Source of the DNA: Candidatus Pyrohabitans jungbluthii
GTDB lineage: Archaea > Hydrothermarchaeota > Hydrothermarchaeia > Hydrothermarchaeales > BMS3B
Length of the DNA: 64,000 nucleotides
Direction: 5' to 3'
Assembly (NCBI GenBank): GCA_002010065.2
Contig: MTMD02000006.1
Coordinates: 15,133 to 79,132 of the forward strand
The notes below the pieces were generated by a model. It worked only from the letters and a program-made list of their open reading frames with translations, did not search any database and was not told where the DNA came from. Below are positions 33,212 to 41,790 of this stretch, piece after piece (position 1 is the stretch's first letter; each line of letters starts with the position of its first letter). A program made the position numbers and the translations under genes.

Positions 33212-33643
33212 ATGAACCTTTACAATCCTAAATGCAAGATCTGCCGTAGCGGGCATGCCGACAAAGTTAACCAGATGCTCATCGAAGGCAGACCCTACAG
33301 CGAGATCATCGCCAAGCTTGAGAAGCACATCCCGGGGCTCAGCAAGGCGAACATCACCAACCACAAGCGCCATTTCCCGGTAGTGCCCGAGGCAGTGAAA
33401 GAGTTTCAGAAGCAACTTGAGGAGGGGAAGCGCAAGGTCATTGACGACCTCGAGTTCCTTGAGAAGGTCAAGGCCAAAGCGGATGCTCTGCTTGACATCA
33501 CCAGCGACCCGAGCGACCTTCAGAAGATAACCGCAGCCGCTGTCCAGGCAATGAAGCTCAAGTACGAGATTTCCGGCGACGTCAACAACCCTGTGAAGGA
33601 GCTCCTGGAGGTCCTCTATGCTGAGGACGAAGAAGCTGGCTAA
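33212..33643 (+). CDS. Terminase small subunit-like protein
   Basis: 143 residues. An N-terminal Cys/His DNA-binding segment (NPKCKICRSGHADKVNQML) leads to a helix-turn-helix-like PYSEIIAKLEKHIPGLSKANITNHKRHF, and then to long oligomerisation helices. This matches small terminases that recognise the packaging site. It overlaps the large subunit gene by 26 bp and is driven by late promoter copy 1. Confidence 0.75.
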   Translation: MNLYNPKCKICRSGHADKVNQMLIEGRPYSEIIAKLEKHIPGLSKANITNHKRHFPVVPEAVKEFQKQLEEGKRKVIDDLEFLEKVKAKADALLDITSDPSDLQKITAAAVQAMKLKYEISGDVNNPVKELLEVLYAEDEEAG

Positions 33644-34952
33644 ACCTCTCAGGGATCCCGTCACCTTTGCAAAAAAGCTGCTTGGCTGGACACCTCACGA
33701 AGCGCAGGAGCAAATCCTCAGGGACAGGGCAAAGAACCTCACAGTCGCAGCAGGACGAAGATTCGGCAAGAGCGAGTGCATGGCAGTCTCCGCGATCCAC
33801 TATGCCATAGCGCACCCTGGAAGCATTCAGTTCATCATCGCCCCAACCTACGACCAGGCACAGATTATCTTTGACACCATCGTCAGGCTGCTTTCCAGGT
33901 CGCCGCTCATTCAGCTGGTGGATAAGGTGGTCTACACTCCCTTCCCGAAGCTCCGCTTTCTTACAGGCTCAATTATTCATGCCCGCTCCGCTGACAAGCC
34001 TCAGAACCTGCGAGGCCATAAGGCGCACCGCATAATCCTCGACGAAGCGGGCTACATTAAGGACGAGGCGGTCACCAACGTAATTGAGCCAATGCTCGCT
34101 GACTATGACGGAGACCTGATCAAGATTGGCACCCCTGCGGGAAGAAACCACTTCTATGACTCATTCATCAGGGGGCTCGAGAGAAATGAGTACTACAGCA
34201 GCTACCAGTTCCCATCCTGGGTAAACCCGCACATCTCCAGGGAATACATAGAGCGCAAGAAGAAAGAATACGGGGAGAACAGCATCCGCTTCCGCACCGA
34301 GTACATGGCGGAGTTCATAGACGACCAGAATGCTGTCTTCCCATGGCGCAGCATTCAGGCGTGCATCGAAGAAGATATAGAGCTCCTCGAGGGTAGGACC
34401 CATGCCAAGCAGCGCTTCGTCTTCGGCGTGGACGTGGCGAAGTACCTCGACTACACCGTAATCATCGGCATAGATATTGCCCAGGAGCCAGCGAAGCTCA
34501 TATACTTTGACCGCTTCCAGCGCCTCCCCTGGGGAGAGATAGCCAGGAGAATCGAGGACATCCATGCAAGATTCTCGCCCCAGGCAATAGTTGTGGACAG
34601 CACTGGCGCCGGCGACCCCTTGCTGGAGATGGTCCAGCACATAGCACGAGGTATAACCATCACGGGTGGCACCGCAATAACTCAGCAGGGAAACATCACC
34701 AAGGTGCCAAAGACAATCCTGGTGGAGAGGTTAGCGGCTGCAATAGACAATCGCAAGGTCATCTTCCCCAACATCCCCGAGCTGATCAACGAGCTCAAGT
34801 ACTTCGAGTACGTCCGCACGAGCTCGGGTAGCCTGAAAATGGAAGCTCACGAAGGCATGCACGACGACTGCGTCATGGCCCTAGCTCTTGCTGTATTTGG
34901 AGCATTCCACGAGCCATCGCTTCCAGACATCGACGAATGGCCCTTCTTCTGA
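33618..34952 (+). CDS. terL: Terminase large subunit
   Basis: 444 residues: a packaging ATPase plus headful nuclease. AAGRRFGKSE is the Walker A-type loop (about 45). RIILDEAGYIKDEAV is Walker B with the catalytic Glu, and KIGTPAGRNHFYDSF the coupling motif. The RNase H-like nuclease has FVFGVDVAKYLDYT, VVDSTGAGDPLLE and the C-terminal DDCVMALALA Asp pair. Length is normal. Its stop codon lies inside late promoter copy 2. Confidence 0.93.
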   Translation: MLRTKKLAKPLRDPVTFAKKLLGWTPHEAQEQILRDRAKNLTVAAGRRFGKSECMAVSAIHYAIAHPGSIQFIIAPTYDQAQIIFDTIVRLLSRSPLIQLVDKVVYTPFPKLRFLTGSIIHARSADKPQNLRGHKAHRIILDEAGYIKDEAVTNVIEPMLADYDGDLIKIGTPAGRNHFYDSFIRGLERNEYYSSYQFPSWVNPHISREYIERKKKEYGENSIRFRTEYMAEFIDDQNAVFPWRSIQACIEEDIELLEGRTHAKQRFVFGVDVAKYLDYTVIIGIDIAQEPAKLIYFDRFQRLPWGEIARRIEDIHARFSPQAIVVDSTGAGDPLLEMVQHIARGITITGGTAITQQGNITKVPKTILVERLAAAIDNRKVIFPNIPELINELKYFEYVRTSSGSLKMEAHEGMHDDCVMALALAVFGAFHEPSLPDIDEWPFF

Positions 34953-34966
34953 CTTTGCTTTTTATG
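34949..34966 (+). promoter_or_regulatory. Late promoter copy 2 (portal)
   Basis: CTGACTTTGCTTTTTATG, overlapping the terL stop; the portal ATG lies 34 nt after its end. Confidence 0.65.
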
Positions 34967-34999
34967 CCTTTCCCGCAGAGGGAACTCTGGTGATGTTTC

Positions 35000-36391
35000 A
35001 TGAGCATCTTTGACCTGCTGAAGCCGAAATCTTCGAGAATGGACCTGGCTCTCGCGGAGCTTCTGAAAGGGGTTGCAAAGGCTGCGGATGATAAAATTTA
35101 TAATCCCGACTTTGAGCCAGAGGGCGGCTGGGATAAGTGGTGCGCCTGGGCTGCGAAGCAGGGCAAAATAGCGAGGATGATTAGAAGCTTAGCTAAGAAT
35201 GCAATGGCTTTCGACTTCTCTGGCGATGACGACAAGGCGTTGGAATTGGTGCAGAAGATGCGCCGGCGCACCCACCTTGATCTAATTCTCGTGCTCGCCT
35301 TCAAGGACTGGCTTGAATATGGACGCTGCTTCCTGGAAGTGGTGTGGGAGAAGAAGCGCATCGGGAACAATGTTGTAGAGGACATCATCAAAATCAAGCG
35401 CGTTAACCCGATGACAGTCCGCGTTTTCAGAGACAACGAGGACGATGTGCGTGAGCTCCGGGACTTCCTGAAGCGTCACTTCCCGAATGTGGACAGGAGC
35501 AACATCAAAGAGGGCAGCGGTGACAACATCATAGGCTTCGTGCAGCACTTCAAGAGGGCTGAGGAGGGCAAGGCGGTATTCTTCAAGCCTGAGGAGCTTA
35601 TCTTCATCCCGCGCTATCCCGACTACGACGCCCCCGACGGTGTCAGTCTGCTCAGGGAGAACTACGCCAATATCATGAACAAGCTCGGCACGGAGAAGTA
35701 CCAGGCGATCATGCTCAAGCGCTTCGTGGACCACAAGCACAAGTTTAAAGTTCCTGAACGTTGGTGGCATCGCATTGAGGAACTCCAGAGCAAAATCAAA
35801 AACATGTTGAAAGCGGGCGGTGACCTCTGGATCCCCGAGGGCATGGAGGTTGAAATACTCGAGCCGAAAGGCAATCCCCTAGCGACGATCAAAGCTCAGG
35901 AGCATATAGAGGACCAGGTAATCGCCGGCATGGGCTTCAGCGACAGCTTCACCGAGAGCAAGAGCAGCAACCGCTCTGTTGGTGAGGTGCAGCTCCAGTT
36001 CTTTGAACGCGATATTAGACCAGAGCGCTACATCTTCAAGGTCGTCATCGAGGACAGGATCATAATCCCCTATGTCAGGAAGAAGCTCGGACCCAAAGCG
36101 AAGCCACCGGAGATGGTATTCGAAGACCTCACGCCACGCGATGAGGTGCGCTGGGCTGCGGTGATGGCTTCCTACCTGCCCTACATGACCAAGTCGCAGA
36201 TCAAGCGCCTCTTCGACGAGCTCGGCTACCCAGTGCCAAAAGAGGAGGAAAAAGAGTTCAGCGCAAAGGTGGACCTCGCAACTCAGAAGGGCGTGCCAAA
36301 GCCCGTGCTGACCGGAAGCGTTGACGTCAGAGAAGAGTTCGCGGAAGAAATCCATCGCCTCCGGAAAGAGCTCCTGGAGGTCTTCGACTGA
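35000..36391 (+). CDS. Portal protein
   Basis: 463 residues with the portal fold order typical of the Mu gp29/SPP1 gp6 class: wing region with LVLAFKDWLEYGRCFLEVVW, KRVNPMTVRVFRD, PEELIFIPRYPDYDAPDGVSLLRENY (stem), then EHIEDQVIAGMGFSDSFTES and QLQFFERDIRPERYIFKVV (crown). It forms the dodecameric vertex for DNA entry and exit. It lies directly between terminase and the head-morphogenesis gene, as expected. Confidence 0.88.
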   Translation: MSIFDLLKPKSSRMDLALAELLKGVAKAADDKIYNPDFEPEGGWDKWCAWAAKQGKIARMIRSLAKNAMAFDFSGDDDKALELVQKMRRRTHLDLILVLAFKDWLEYGRCFLEVVWEKKRIGNNVVEDIIKIKRVNPMTVRVFRDNEDDVRELRDFLKRHFPNVDRSNIKEGSGDNIIGFVQHFKRAEEGKAVFFKPEELIFIPRYPDYDAPDGVSLLRENYANIMNKLGTEKYQAIMLKRFVDHKHKFKVPERWWHRIEELQSKIKNMLKAGGDLWIPEGMEVEILEPKGNPLATIKAQEHIEDQVIAGMGFSDSFTESKSSNRSVGEVQLQFFERDIRPERYIFKVVIEDRIIIPYVRKKLGPKAKPPEMVFEDLTPRDEVRWAAVMASYLPYMTKSQIKRLFDELGYPVPKEEEKEFSAKVDLATQKGVPKPVLTGSVDVREEFAEEIHRLRKELLEVFD

Positions 36392-37666
36392 ATGCAGCTC
36401 TACGATTTCCTCAGCAAGGATGAGGAAGATGCGATCCGTGCCATTGAGGAAGCGCTTCTCAGGAAGACAGCAGAATCAAGGAAGCGCGCGGTTGAAAAGC
36501 TCGCCAAGCTTCTCACCGTCAGCTACTACATCGGCGCAGAGAGGGCGCTCAAAGAAGTTGGCGCTGACGTGCGCATCACCAGCTTGGAGATCAGAGCGCT
36601 CGAGAAGCTCATAGAGCAGGATGTAGCGCCAGCAATAAAAGAGATGTACGAGTTCCTCGAGCGCGACATTAAGAGCGTCATCGAGGAAGGCATCCGGGAG
36701 GGACTTACCTACGACGAAATCTCTGCAAGGCTAAAGGAAAGGCTAAGAACAACCTTCGGCGAGGAGATTCACTTTGACAGGCGTGGAAAGCTAAGGGAAG
36801 AGATCTACATTGACCGCAGAGGCAGGCTCAGAGTCAGGCAGGTTAAAATCACCCGCACAAAGACGCTGAAGCTTGACGACTACGCCGATCTCCTCGCAAG
36901 GACCAACGTAAAGAAAGCCTACGCCCTGGGGCACCGCGAGGGCTACGTCGCCGCTGGCCTGCGAAAGTGGAGGTATCGCAGCGTAGCAGATGAACGCACC
37001 AGGCCGCACCACTTAGCTCTTCACGGCAGAGTATTTGAGGTTGGCACAGCAGAAGAAGAGCTCGCCCTCCGCGTAATGAGCGAGCCCAACTGTAGATGCA
37101 GGCCCTCGCCATACTTCGACGATCCCAAGCTTGACACGCCTCAAGAGGTTTTCGAGCAGGAGAAGAAAAAATGGGCCCAGGAATGGCAGAGAGAGAAGGG
37201 TCTCGATTCTCTTGGGAAGTATCTAGAACCATTCGACAGAAAAGGCTTAGCACCTCCTTCCTATGATGAGCAGCTTAACTACCTCATAGAGAGGTTTAAG
37301 AAAAGCGAAGACATGCGCACCCTCCTTTCCATTACCGGGGAAAGCCCGCAAGCAAAAGCTAAAGAGATCCTTGGAATCTCTCTCAGGCACTCCACATTTC
37401 ACGGTACCGCTTCATCATACAGGCACATGGTGCAGGATGGGAGGAGGTACTCCCTGTCAGATGTTTTCAGCATAAAAAAGAGCCCGGAATGGGTAAGACG
37501 CGATCCTGATACCGGAGAATTTTTATTGCATGGAAAATCTAAAATATATCAGCGCCCAGTTTATATAATATTGACACCTGACAGAAAAATTAAAACTTCA
37601 TTTGTCATTACAAAAAGGAAAGAAGTTGAGAAGCTTAAGATGAGATTTAAAGAGGAGTTGAAATGA
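36392..37666 (+). CDS. Minor head protein (SPP1 gp7/Mu F-like) with possible C-terminal nuclease domain
   Basis: 424 residues. The central head-morphogenesis domain (about 100-235) ends in the signature ADERTRPHHLALHGRVF...SEPNCRCRPSPYF. After a linker, a C-terminal domain of about 110 residues (from about 310) reads HSTFHGTASSYRHMV, then GKSKIYQRPVYIILTPDRK and TSFVITKRKE. It resembles barnase/EndoU/colicin/RelE-fold (PBECR) nucleases that phages attach to this protein class. Base composition becomes AT-rich toward that end. It overlaps the next ORF by 4 bp. The head role is firm; the nuclease is inferred. Confidence 0.8.
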   Translation: MQLYDFLSKDEEDAIRAIEEALLRKTAESRKRAVEKLAKLLTVSYYIGAERALKEVGADVRITSLEIRALEKLIEQDVAPAIKEMYEFLERDIKSVIEEGIREGLTYDEISARLKERLRTTFGEEIHFDRRGKLREEIYIDRRGRLRVRQVKITRTKTLKLDDYADLLARTNVKKAYALGHREGYVAAGLRKWRYRSVADERTRPHHLALHGRVFEVGTAEEELALRVMSEPNCRCRPSPYFDDPKLDTPQEVFEQEKKKWAQEWQREKGLDSLGKYLEPFDRKGLAPPSYDEQLNYLIERFKKSEDMRTLLSITGESPQAKAKEILGISLRHSTFHGTASSYRHMVQDGRRYSLSDVFSIKKSPEWVRRDPDTGEFLLHGKSKIYQRPVYIILTPDRKIKTSFVITKRKEVEKLKMRFKEELK

Positions 37667-37935
37667 AGAGGCTCCGAATAAGCTACGGGGACGAGCTGCT
37701 CAAAAATCCAGAGAAACGACCTGCAGAAGGCAAAATTAGAGCAGCGTACGTAAACAACAGAACAGGGTTAGTCTTAGGGAGGGGCGACATTGAGGTGGAG
37801 ATCATAAGGGAGAACGGCGCTGATTATATCACCCTTCCCGAGGAGGTATACAGAGAATTGAAACTCACAGATTACGACATGGACTGGTGCTCTGTCTATC
37901 TGAGGGAGGATGGTATCTTAGTAGAGCTTTTCTAG
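37663..37935 (+). CDS. Small protein after the head protein, possible immunity factor
   Basis: 90 residues, beta-rich, acidic at the end (DYDMDWCSVYLREDGILVELF). A middle ADYITLPEEVYRELKLTD segment faintly recalls AbrB-type sequences. ATGA overlap with the minor head gene means coupled expression. If the head protein's C-terminus is a toxin, this is the natural candidate antitoxin or immunity protein, but I have no family match. Confidence 0.5.
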   Translation: MKRLRISYGDELLKNPEKRPAEGKIRAAYVNNRTGLVLGRGDIEVEIIRENGADYITLPEEVYRELKLTDYDMDWCSVYLREDGILVELF

Positions 37936-37954
37936 GGTTGTAAGAGGGGGTAGT

Positions 37955-38347
37955 ATGGATATTAACATAAAGGATTTGACTTCTCGTAATTTGGTCAATC
38001 ATTTTGTAATTGGCTATTTCGCTCTTTATGTAATCCTTGGCGATCAGTTTATTAATTATAAATTATTGAAGCAGATAGTCTTGGCGATTGTTGCAAGCTA
38101 CTTGTTGTTTATTCCCGCAAGATTAATCGTCCGCATTCGTTGGGGAAGATGGGAAGAAAATCAAGAGGCGTACACGTACTATCACTTTAGAATATTCGCG
38201 GTTCTTCTCTCTCTTACTATAATCAAATTTATTGATATCATGAGAGGACTATGGCCGTGGTACAAACTGATTTTAGTTTGGTTGTTATCTTTTACAGCAG
38301 ACTGGTTAACATGGTGGCTTTACAGAAAAGATACCACCGACTGCTAA
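37955..38347 (+). CDS. Multi-span membrane protein, AT-rich
   Basis: 130 residues with about four membrane helices and Trp-rich loops. AT-rich codon use unlike the head genes around it. It interrupts the portal-head-protease order with the 37663 gene. Possible accessory exclusion or immunity factor; unknown. Confidence 0.55.
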   Translation: MDINIKDLTSRNLVNHFVIGYFALYVILGDQFINYKLLKQIVLAIVASYLLFIPARLIVRIRWGRWEENQEAYTYYHFRIFAVLLSLTIIKFIDIMRGLWPWYKLILVWLLSFTADWLTWWLYRKDTTDC

Positions 38348-38363
38348 ATTCTACAACCACTAT

Positions 38364-38380
38364 CTGACTTTCCTTTTTAA
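38364..38380 (+). promoter_or_regulatory. Late promoter copy 3 (protease)
   Basis: CTGACTTTCCTTTTTAA, identical to copy 1; its end is 25 nt before ATG 38405 (leaderless). Confidence 0.7.
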
Positions 38381-38404
38381 GCTACTTCTCCTCAGCCTTT
38401 ATTC

Positions 38405-39763
38405 ATGAGCGACGAGGTTACAGTAGACTTCACTGTAAGGGTTGCCGATTGCTTGGGCTTTTGTGCAGAGAAAGGCGACTTCGTCCCAGTGGTTGACCTG
38501 AAGAACGAGGACACCTCGAGGGGACTAAAGCGCAGGATCATCGCTGTCACCGAAGGCACACACAACGGCATACAGTTCCGGGCTAATGAAATTGAGGCGA
38601 TGGTCCGGCGTGCCATTGAGGTGAAAGAGCAGGAGAATAGGAAGTACTTCAAGGTGCCTCTTGTTCTGGACCACAGCGATAGCTTCCTGGACAAAGTCGG
38701 AGCCACCTACAACCTCGAGTTCGGCAAGGACCCTGAGAAGGGGCTGCAGGCGGCAATAGCAGACGTGGAGTTCTGGAACACCACGCCCATGCTCAGAGAG
38801 GTTGCAGAGCGCGTGAAGCTAGACCCTGAGAACACCTTCTTCTCCGTCAGGGTGAGGGGCAGAATAGAGCAGGACGCAGAAGGGGAGTACCTTGCTGACA
38901 TGACCCTGGTGCACATCGCCGTGGTAAACGAGCCCGCTGATCCCAATGCCAGGCTGATCTCCAATTCCAGAGGTGCCGATATTTCCCGGGAAATATTCGA
39001 CTTTGGCGTGGTGCCGAGCAACCCGCCAAACTACCGCAAGGCGAGCGAGGACACACCCTGGGAAAAGCCTCGCCTTGAGGACTTCACCAGCAAGCGTTGG
39101 GATGAGCTGAGCGATGCGGAGAAGCGCAGAATAGCCCAGCACTTCGCTTGGGCTCCGAAGATGCCGCCCAACGCATTCACAGACCTCAAGTTGCCGCATC
39201 ACCGCCCTAGCGACGGCGCCGTGGTGTGGAACGGTGTTCGCGCAGCAATGGCAGCACTCATGGGCGCCCGTGGTGGCGTTGACATTCCCGCGGCAGATAA
39301 GCGCAAGGTGTACAACCATCTCGCAGCTCACTACAGAGAATTCGAAAAAGAGCCTCCAGAGGCAAACTTCGCCAAATCTGACTTTGCTTTAAATACAGAA
39401 GGCTCGGAACTCAACAACAAAGGAGGTCTAAGCATGGAAGAAATAGAGAAAATCAAGACAGACCTCAAGAAAGAGTACGAGCAGAAGCTCGAGGAGGTCA
39501 AGCAGGAGTTCGCAGCGAAGATCAAGAAAATCGAAGAGCTGACCGAGCTCCGCGCGGAGATCATCGCGATTTACCCTGAGGTTGACAGGGATTTCCTGAA
39601 GTCGCTCAACAGGGAGCAGCTGGAGAAGTACAAGGCGGACCTCAAGAAGCGCATGGTGGAAACCCAGAGCACCGAGAAGAGCAGGGACAACGCAGCCAAA
39701 GCCGAGGACCCGTTTGAGCTTGCCGAGAAGTACTTCGGCCCGGTTGAAGTGGGGGTGAGCTAA
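38405..39763 (+). CDS. Prohead protease-scaffold fusion
   Basis: 452 residues. Residues 1-190 form an HK97-type serine protease: VLDHSDSFLDKVG with the catalytic His, ENTFFSVRVRG with Ser, and HIAVVNEPADPNARL. A middle domain (about 200-325: FAWAPKMP, DLKLPHH, ARGGVDIP, HLAAHYREF) is common in phage protease fusions. From 344 on comes a coiled-coil scaffold. The scaffold can also be made alone from an internal promoter and ATG (39378-39434). Cleaves and organises the procapsid. Confidence 0.85.
   Translation: MSDEVTVDFTVRVADCLGFCAEKGDFVPVVDLKNEDTSRGLKRRIIAVTEGTHNGIQFRANEIEAMVRRAIEVKEQENRKYFKVPLVLDHSDSFLDKVGATYNLEFGKDPEKGLQAAIADVEFWNTTPMLREVAERVKLDPENTFFSVRVRGRIEQDAEGEYLADMTLVHIAVVNEPADPNARLISNSRGADISREIFDFGVVPSNPPNYRKASEDTPWEKPRLEDFTSKRWDELSDAEKRRIAQHFAWAPKMPPNAFTDLKLPHHRPSDGAVVWNGVRAAMAALMGARGGVDIPAADKRKVYNHLAAHYREFEKEPPEANFAKSDFALNTEGSELNNKGGLSMEEIEKIKTDLKKEYEQKLEEVKQEFAAKIKKIEELTELRAEIIAIYPEVDRDFLKSLNREQLEKYKADLKKRMVETQSTEKSRDNAAKAEDPFELAEKYFGPVEVGVS
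39378..39395 (+). promoter_or_regulatory. Late promoter copy 4, inside the protease gene
   Basis: CTGACTTTGCTTTAAATA within the coding sequence at the protease-scaffold junction, 39 nt before an internal AAGGAGG-ATG. Confidence 0.6.
39434..39763 (+). CDS. Nested scaffold protein (internal start in the protease gene)
   Basis: 109 residues in the same frame as the protease, starting at ATG 39434 behind AAGGAGGTCTAAGC and the internal late promoter. It contains only the coiled coil (KTDLKKEYEQKLEEVKQEFAAKIKK) and the acidic C-terminal capsid-binding part. The layout parallels lambda C/Nu3, where scaffold is made separately and in excess. Confidence 0.65.
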   Translation: MEEIEKIKTDLKKEYEQKLEEVKQEFAAKIKKIEELTELRAEIIAIYPEVDRDFLKSLNREQLEKYKADLKKRMVETQSTEKSRDNAAKAEDPFELAEKYFGPVEVGVS

Positions 39764-39764
39764 G

Positions 39765-40235
39765 ATGGTGGAGACTGCAGCTTCACCTGTAAGGGGGTAC
39801 CTCCCTGAAGGTATCCTGAGCGCGAAGGTGGATACCACGCAGACCAAGGACGCCGACGGCTACTACTACAAGGCTGGGGATCTCGTGGAGATCGTTGCCG
39901 ACGAAACCGTGGGCAAGGCAACCACCTCTGGTAAGGCGATAGGCGTGCTCGTTTCGAGCATCCACGAGAGCTCTGCACCCGAAGGGCTTGACTCCAGGCA
40001 CCGCGTTTCCGTGCTCACGAAGTTCAGGGCTATCGTTGAGTTCACCGCGGAGGGTGCGATCAACGCTGGAGACGCCGTTACCACGAGCACAACCAACCCA
40101 GGCAGAGTGAAGGCGCTGCCCCCAGAGACTATCGACGAAGGCGGCACCGCAACGCACACCATAGACTACCGCGACCCCATCGGCATCTGCTGGAAGGGCG
40201 GAGCCGATGGTAGCAAGGTGCTCGTGCTGATATGA
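39765..40235 (+). CDS. Capsid decoration-like protein (DUF2190-like)
   Basis: 156 residues, all beta. DLVEIVADETVGKA, SGKAIGVLVS, and VEFTAEGAINAGDAVTTSTTNPGRV match the pattern of phage head-decoration/DUF2190 proteins. Located between scaffold and major capsid, as usual. It probably stabilises the mature capsid. Confidence 0.75.
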   Translation: MVETAASPVRGYLPEGILSAKVDTTQTKDADGYYYKAGDLVEIVADETVGKATTSGKAIGVLVSSIHESSAPEGLDSRHRVSVLTKFRAIVEFTAEGAINAGDAVTTSTTNPGRVKALPPETIDEGGTATHTIDYRDPIGICWKGGADGSKVLVLI

Positions 40236-40245
40236 GGTGGTGGAG

Positions 40246-41124
40246 ATGACGACCGCAGCTTTCACACAGAAGGATTTAGCATACCAGGACAGCCCCGCCC
40301 TTAAGCCTGAAGTCATAAGGGCGAGGGTCAAGCAGGTCTACGAAAAGACGCTGATAGGCAGGCAGCTTCTGAGTGGACCCGAGCGCATCGAGGGTGATTC
40401 CGTCTCCTGGATAGAAGAGGGTGACATCGTAGGCAACGTGGACTGGATCAGCGAGCTGGGCGGTTTCCCAAAGCTGGACTTCAAGTATGGCAAGAAGGCC
40501 AAGCCTATCCGGCCCTACGGTGCGTATTTCGACGTTACGCTGATGGAGCGCAGATTCTCCCGCGTCCAGACTGTGGGCAGAAAGATCAATCGCAGCGTTT
40601 ACAAGATGCGCCGCTTTGAGGACGATCTGATCTTCAACGCCATGCTCAATGCAACCGGTATAAACACATTCGACGGTACCAACTGGACTGACACCACGGC
40701 AGGGGACCCCATCGCAGACCTCGAGCATGCCAAGACGCTCATCTACGACGCTACGGATGGGGGTGAGGCTACCGACGTCATCATGAGCCCCATAATGTAC
40801 GAGCGCCTCACCAAGTTCGACGTGGTACGCAACAACAACTACCTCCAGGCCCAGGTGGTCAAGACCGGTGTAATCCCTGGCCTCGCAGGGCTCAACATAA
40901 TCAAGGATAAGGCCGTTGATCCCAACGACGACGGCGTGGTGCTCGTGATCCGCAGAAAGGACATAGGCTTTATGGCTGAGAGCATACCCCTGACTACGGT
41001 CAATGTCTCCGGTGAGAACCTCGGCAACCCGATGATAGACAACCGCTACTTCAACTTCGCCATGGCAGAGCCAGTCATCGACAGCCCAGAGTACATCTGC
41101 AAGATCACCGGCTTGAAGGCGTAA
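40246..41124 (+). CDS. Major capsid protein (HK97 fold)
   Basis: 292 residues from ATG 40246 behind GGTGGTGGAG; a GTG 9 bp upstream is open. An extended N-arm is followed by SWIEEGDIVGNVDWISELGGFPKLDF (E-loop-like) and FDVTLMERRFSRVQTVGRKINRSVYKMRRFEDDLIFNAML (spine helix). VIMSPIMYERLTKFD and GVIPGLAGLNIIKDKAV complete the P and A domains. Position and length fit the HK97 family well. No N-terminal delta domain, consistent with a separate scaffold. Confidence 0.85.
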   Translation: MTTAAFTQKDLAYQDSPALKPEVIRARVKQVYEKTLIGRQLLSGPERIEGDSVSWIEEGDIVGNVDWISELGGFPKLDFKYGKKAKPIRPYGAYFDVTLMERRFSRVQTVGRKINRSVYKMRRFEDDLIFNAMLNATGINTFDGTNWTDTTAGDPIADLEHAKTLIYDATDGGEATDVIMSPIMYERLTKFDVVRNNNYLQAQVVKTGVIPGLAGLNIIKDKAVDPNDDGVVLVIRRKDIGFMAESIPLTTVNVSGENLGNPMIDNRYFNFAMAEPVIDSPEYICKITGLKA

Positions 41125-41171
41125 GCGCCTCTCTTTCCATTTTCCGGGAAATATGTTTTGAGGTGATGTAG

Positions 41172-41459
41172 ATGCCAAAGAATGAACTGCTTGTGGAAAT
41201 CAGAGCCGCACACTTCGAGAGCAAGCACCTGCGAGGCAAGAGGGGCGACAGGGGCAAGATACCAGCGGACGAGAAGCTTCAGACGCCTGCGGAGCGCGAT
41301 GCATTGAAGAACGGCAACCTCGTCGTTATCGACCTCGAGCCGGTGGAGAGCAAGCCAGCACCTGAGGAGAAGCCCAAGAAAAAGGGAAAGGGCAAGAAGG
41401 CTGAGGAAAGCAAGCCAAAGGGACCAGAGAAAAGCGAACCTGAAGAAAACGCCGAGTAG
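41172..41459 (+). CDS. Small head-module protein with charged tail
   Basis: 95 residues. A short ordered start (LLVEIRAAHFESKHLRGKRGDRGKI) is followed by a Lys/Glu/Pro-rich, probably disordered C-terminal half. It has a GAGGTGATG site. Proteins of this form between capsid and connectors are common in phages; role unclear. Confidence 0.6.
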   Translation: MPKNELLVEIRAAHFESKHLRGKRGDRGKIPADEKLQTPAERDALKNGNLVVIDLEPVESKPAPEEKPKKKGKGKKAEESKPKGPEKSEPEENAE

Positions 41460-41468
41460 GGAGGGGAA

Positions 41469-41789
41469 ATGGAAGAGTCCCTCCTCATGAAGTACCTCGA
41501 CAGCAAGTTCGAGGACCAGCAGAGGCAGATTTCATCCATCTGCAAGAAGCTAGACAAGCTAATCGAAGATAACAGAAATGACCACGTGCAGCTTTACAGC
41601 CGCATTGGGGTGCTCGAGCGCTCTATCACTGAGCTCAGTCAGACAACCACAGCAATCGAAGATCATGAACAGAGGATCCGCGCTCTGGAAACATTCAAGA
41701 ATAGAATAATCGGGGCTCTCGTGGTAATTCCCGCAGGCGTTAGCACAATGGTGGTGAAGCTTAAAGACCTGTTCTCTGGGGGGAACTGA
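41469..41789 (+). CDS. Coiled-coil protein with C-terminal membrane helix
   Basis: 106 residues: about 75 residues of heptad-rich coiled coil, then a hydrophobic helix (IIGALVVIPAGVSTMVV) and a short basic tail. The layout resembles XhlA-type haemolysin/holin accessory proteins, although it sits among head genes. It is one of few candidates for a lysis-related gene. Confidence 0.5.
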   Translation: MEESLLMKYLDSKFEDQQRQISSICKKLDKLIEDNRNDHVQLYSRIGVLERSITELSQTTTAIEDHEQRIRALETFKNRIIGALVVIPAGVSTMVVKLKDLFSGGN

Positions 41790-41790
41790 C

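Noticed and set aside
33190-33230. Imperfect tandem 20-bp repeat around the terminase start (GAACCTTGAC... then GAACCTTTAC...)
   Set aside because: Only two imperfect units, and the second is coding sequence. A packaging site is possible, but nothing separates it from chance.
40276-41178. A 300-codon frame on the strand opposite to the capsid gene, and similar long antisense frames under the portal, tape measure and left-flank genes
   Set aside because: They are shadows caused by codon bias of the true genes: His/Val-rich composition, no ribosome binding sites and no family motifs.
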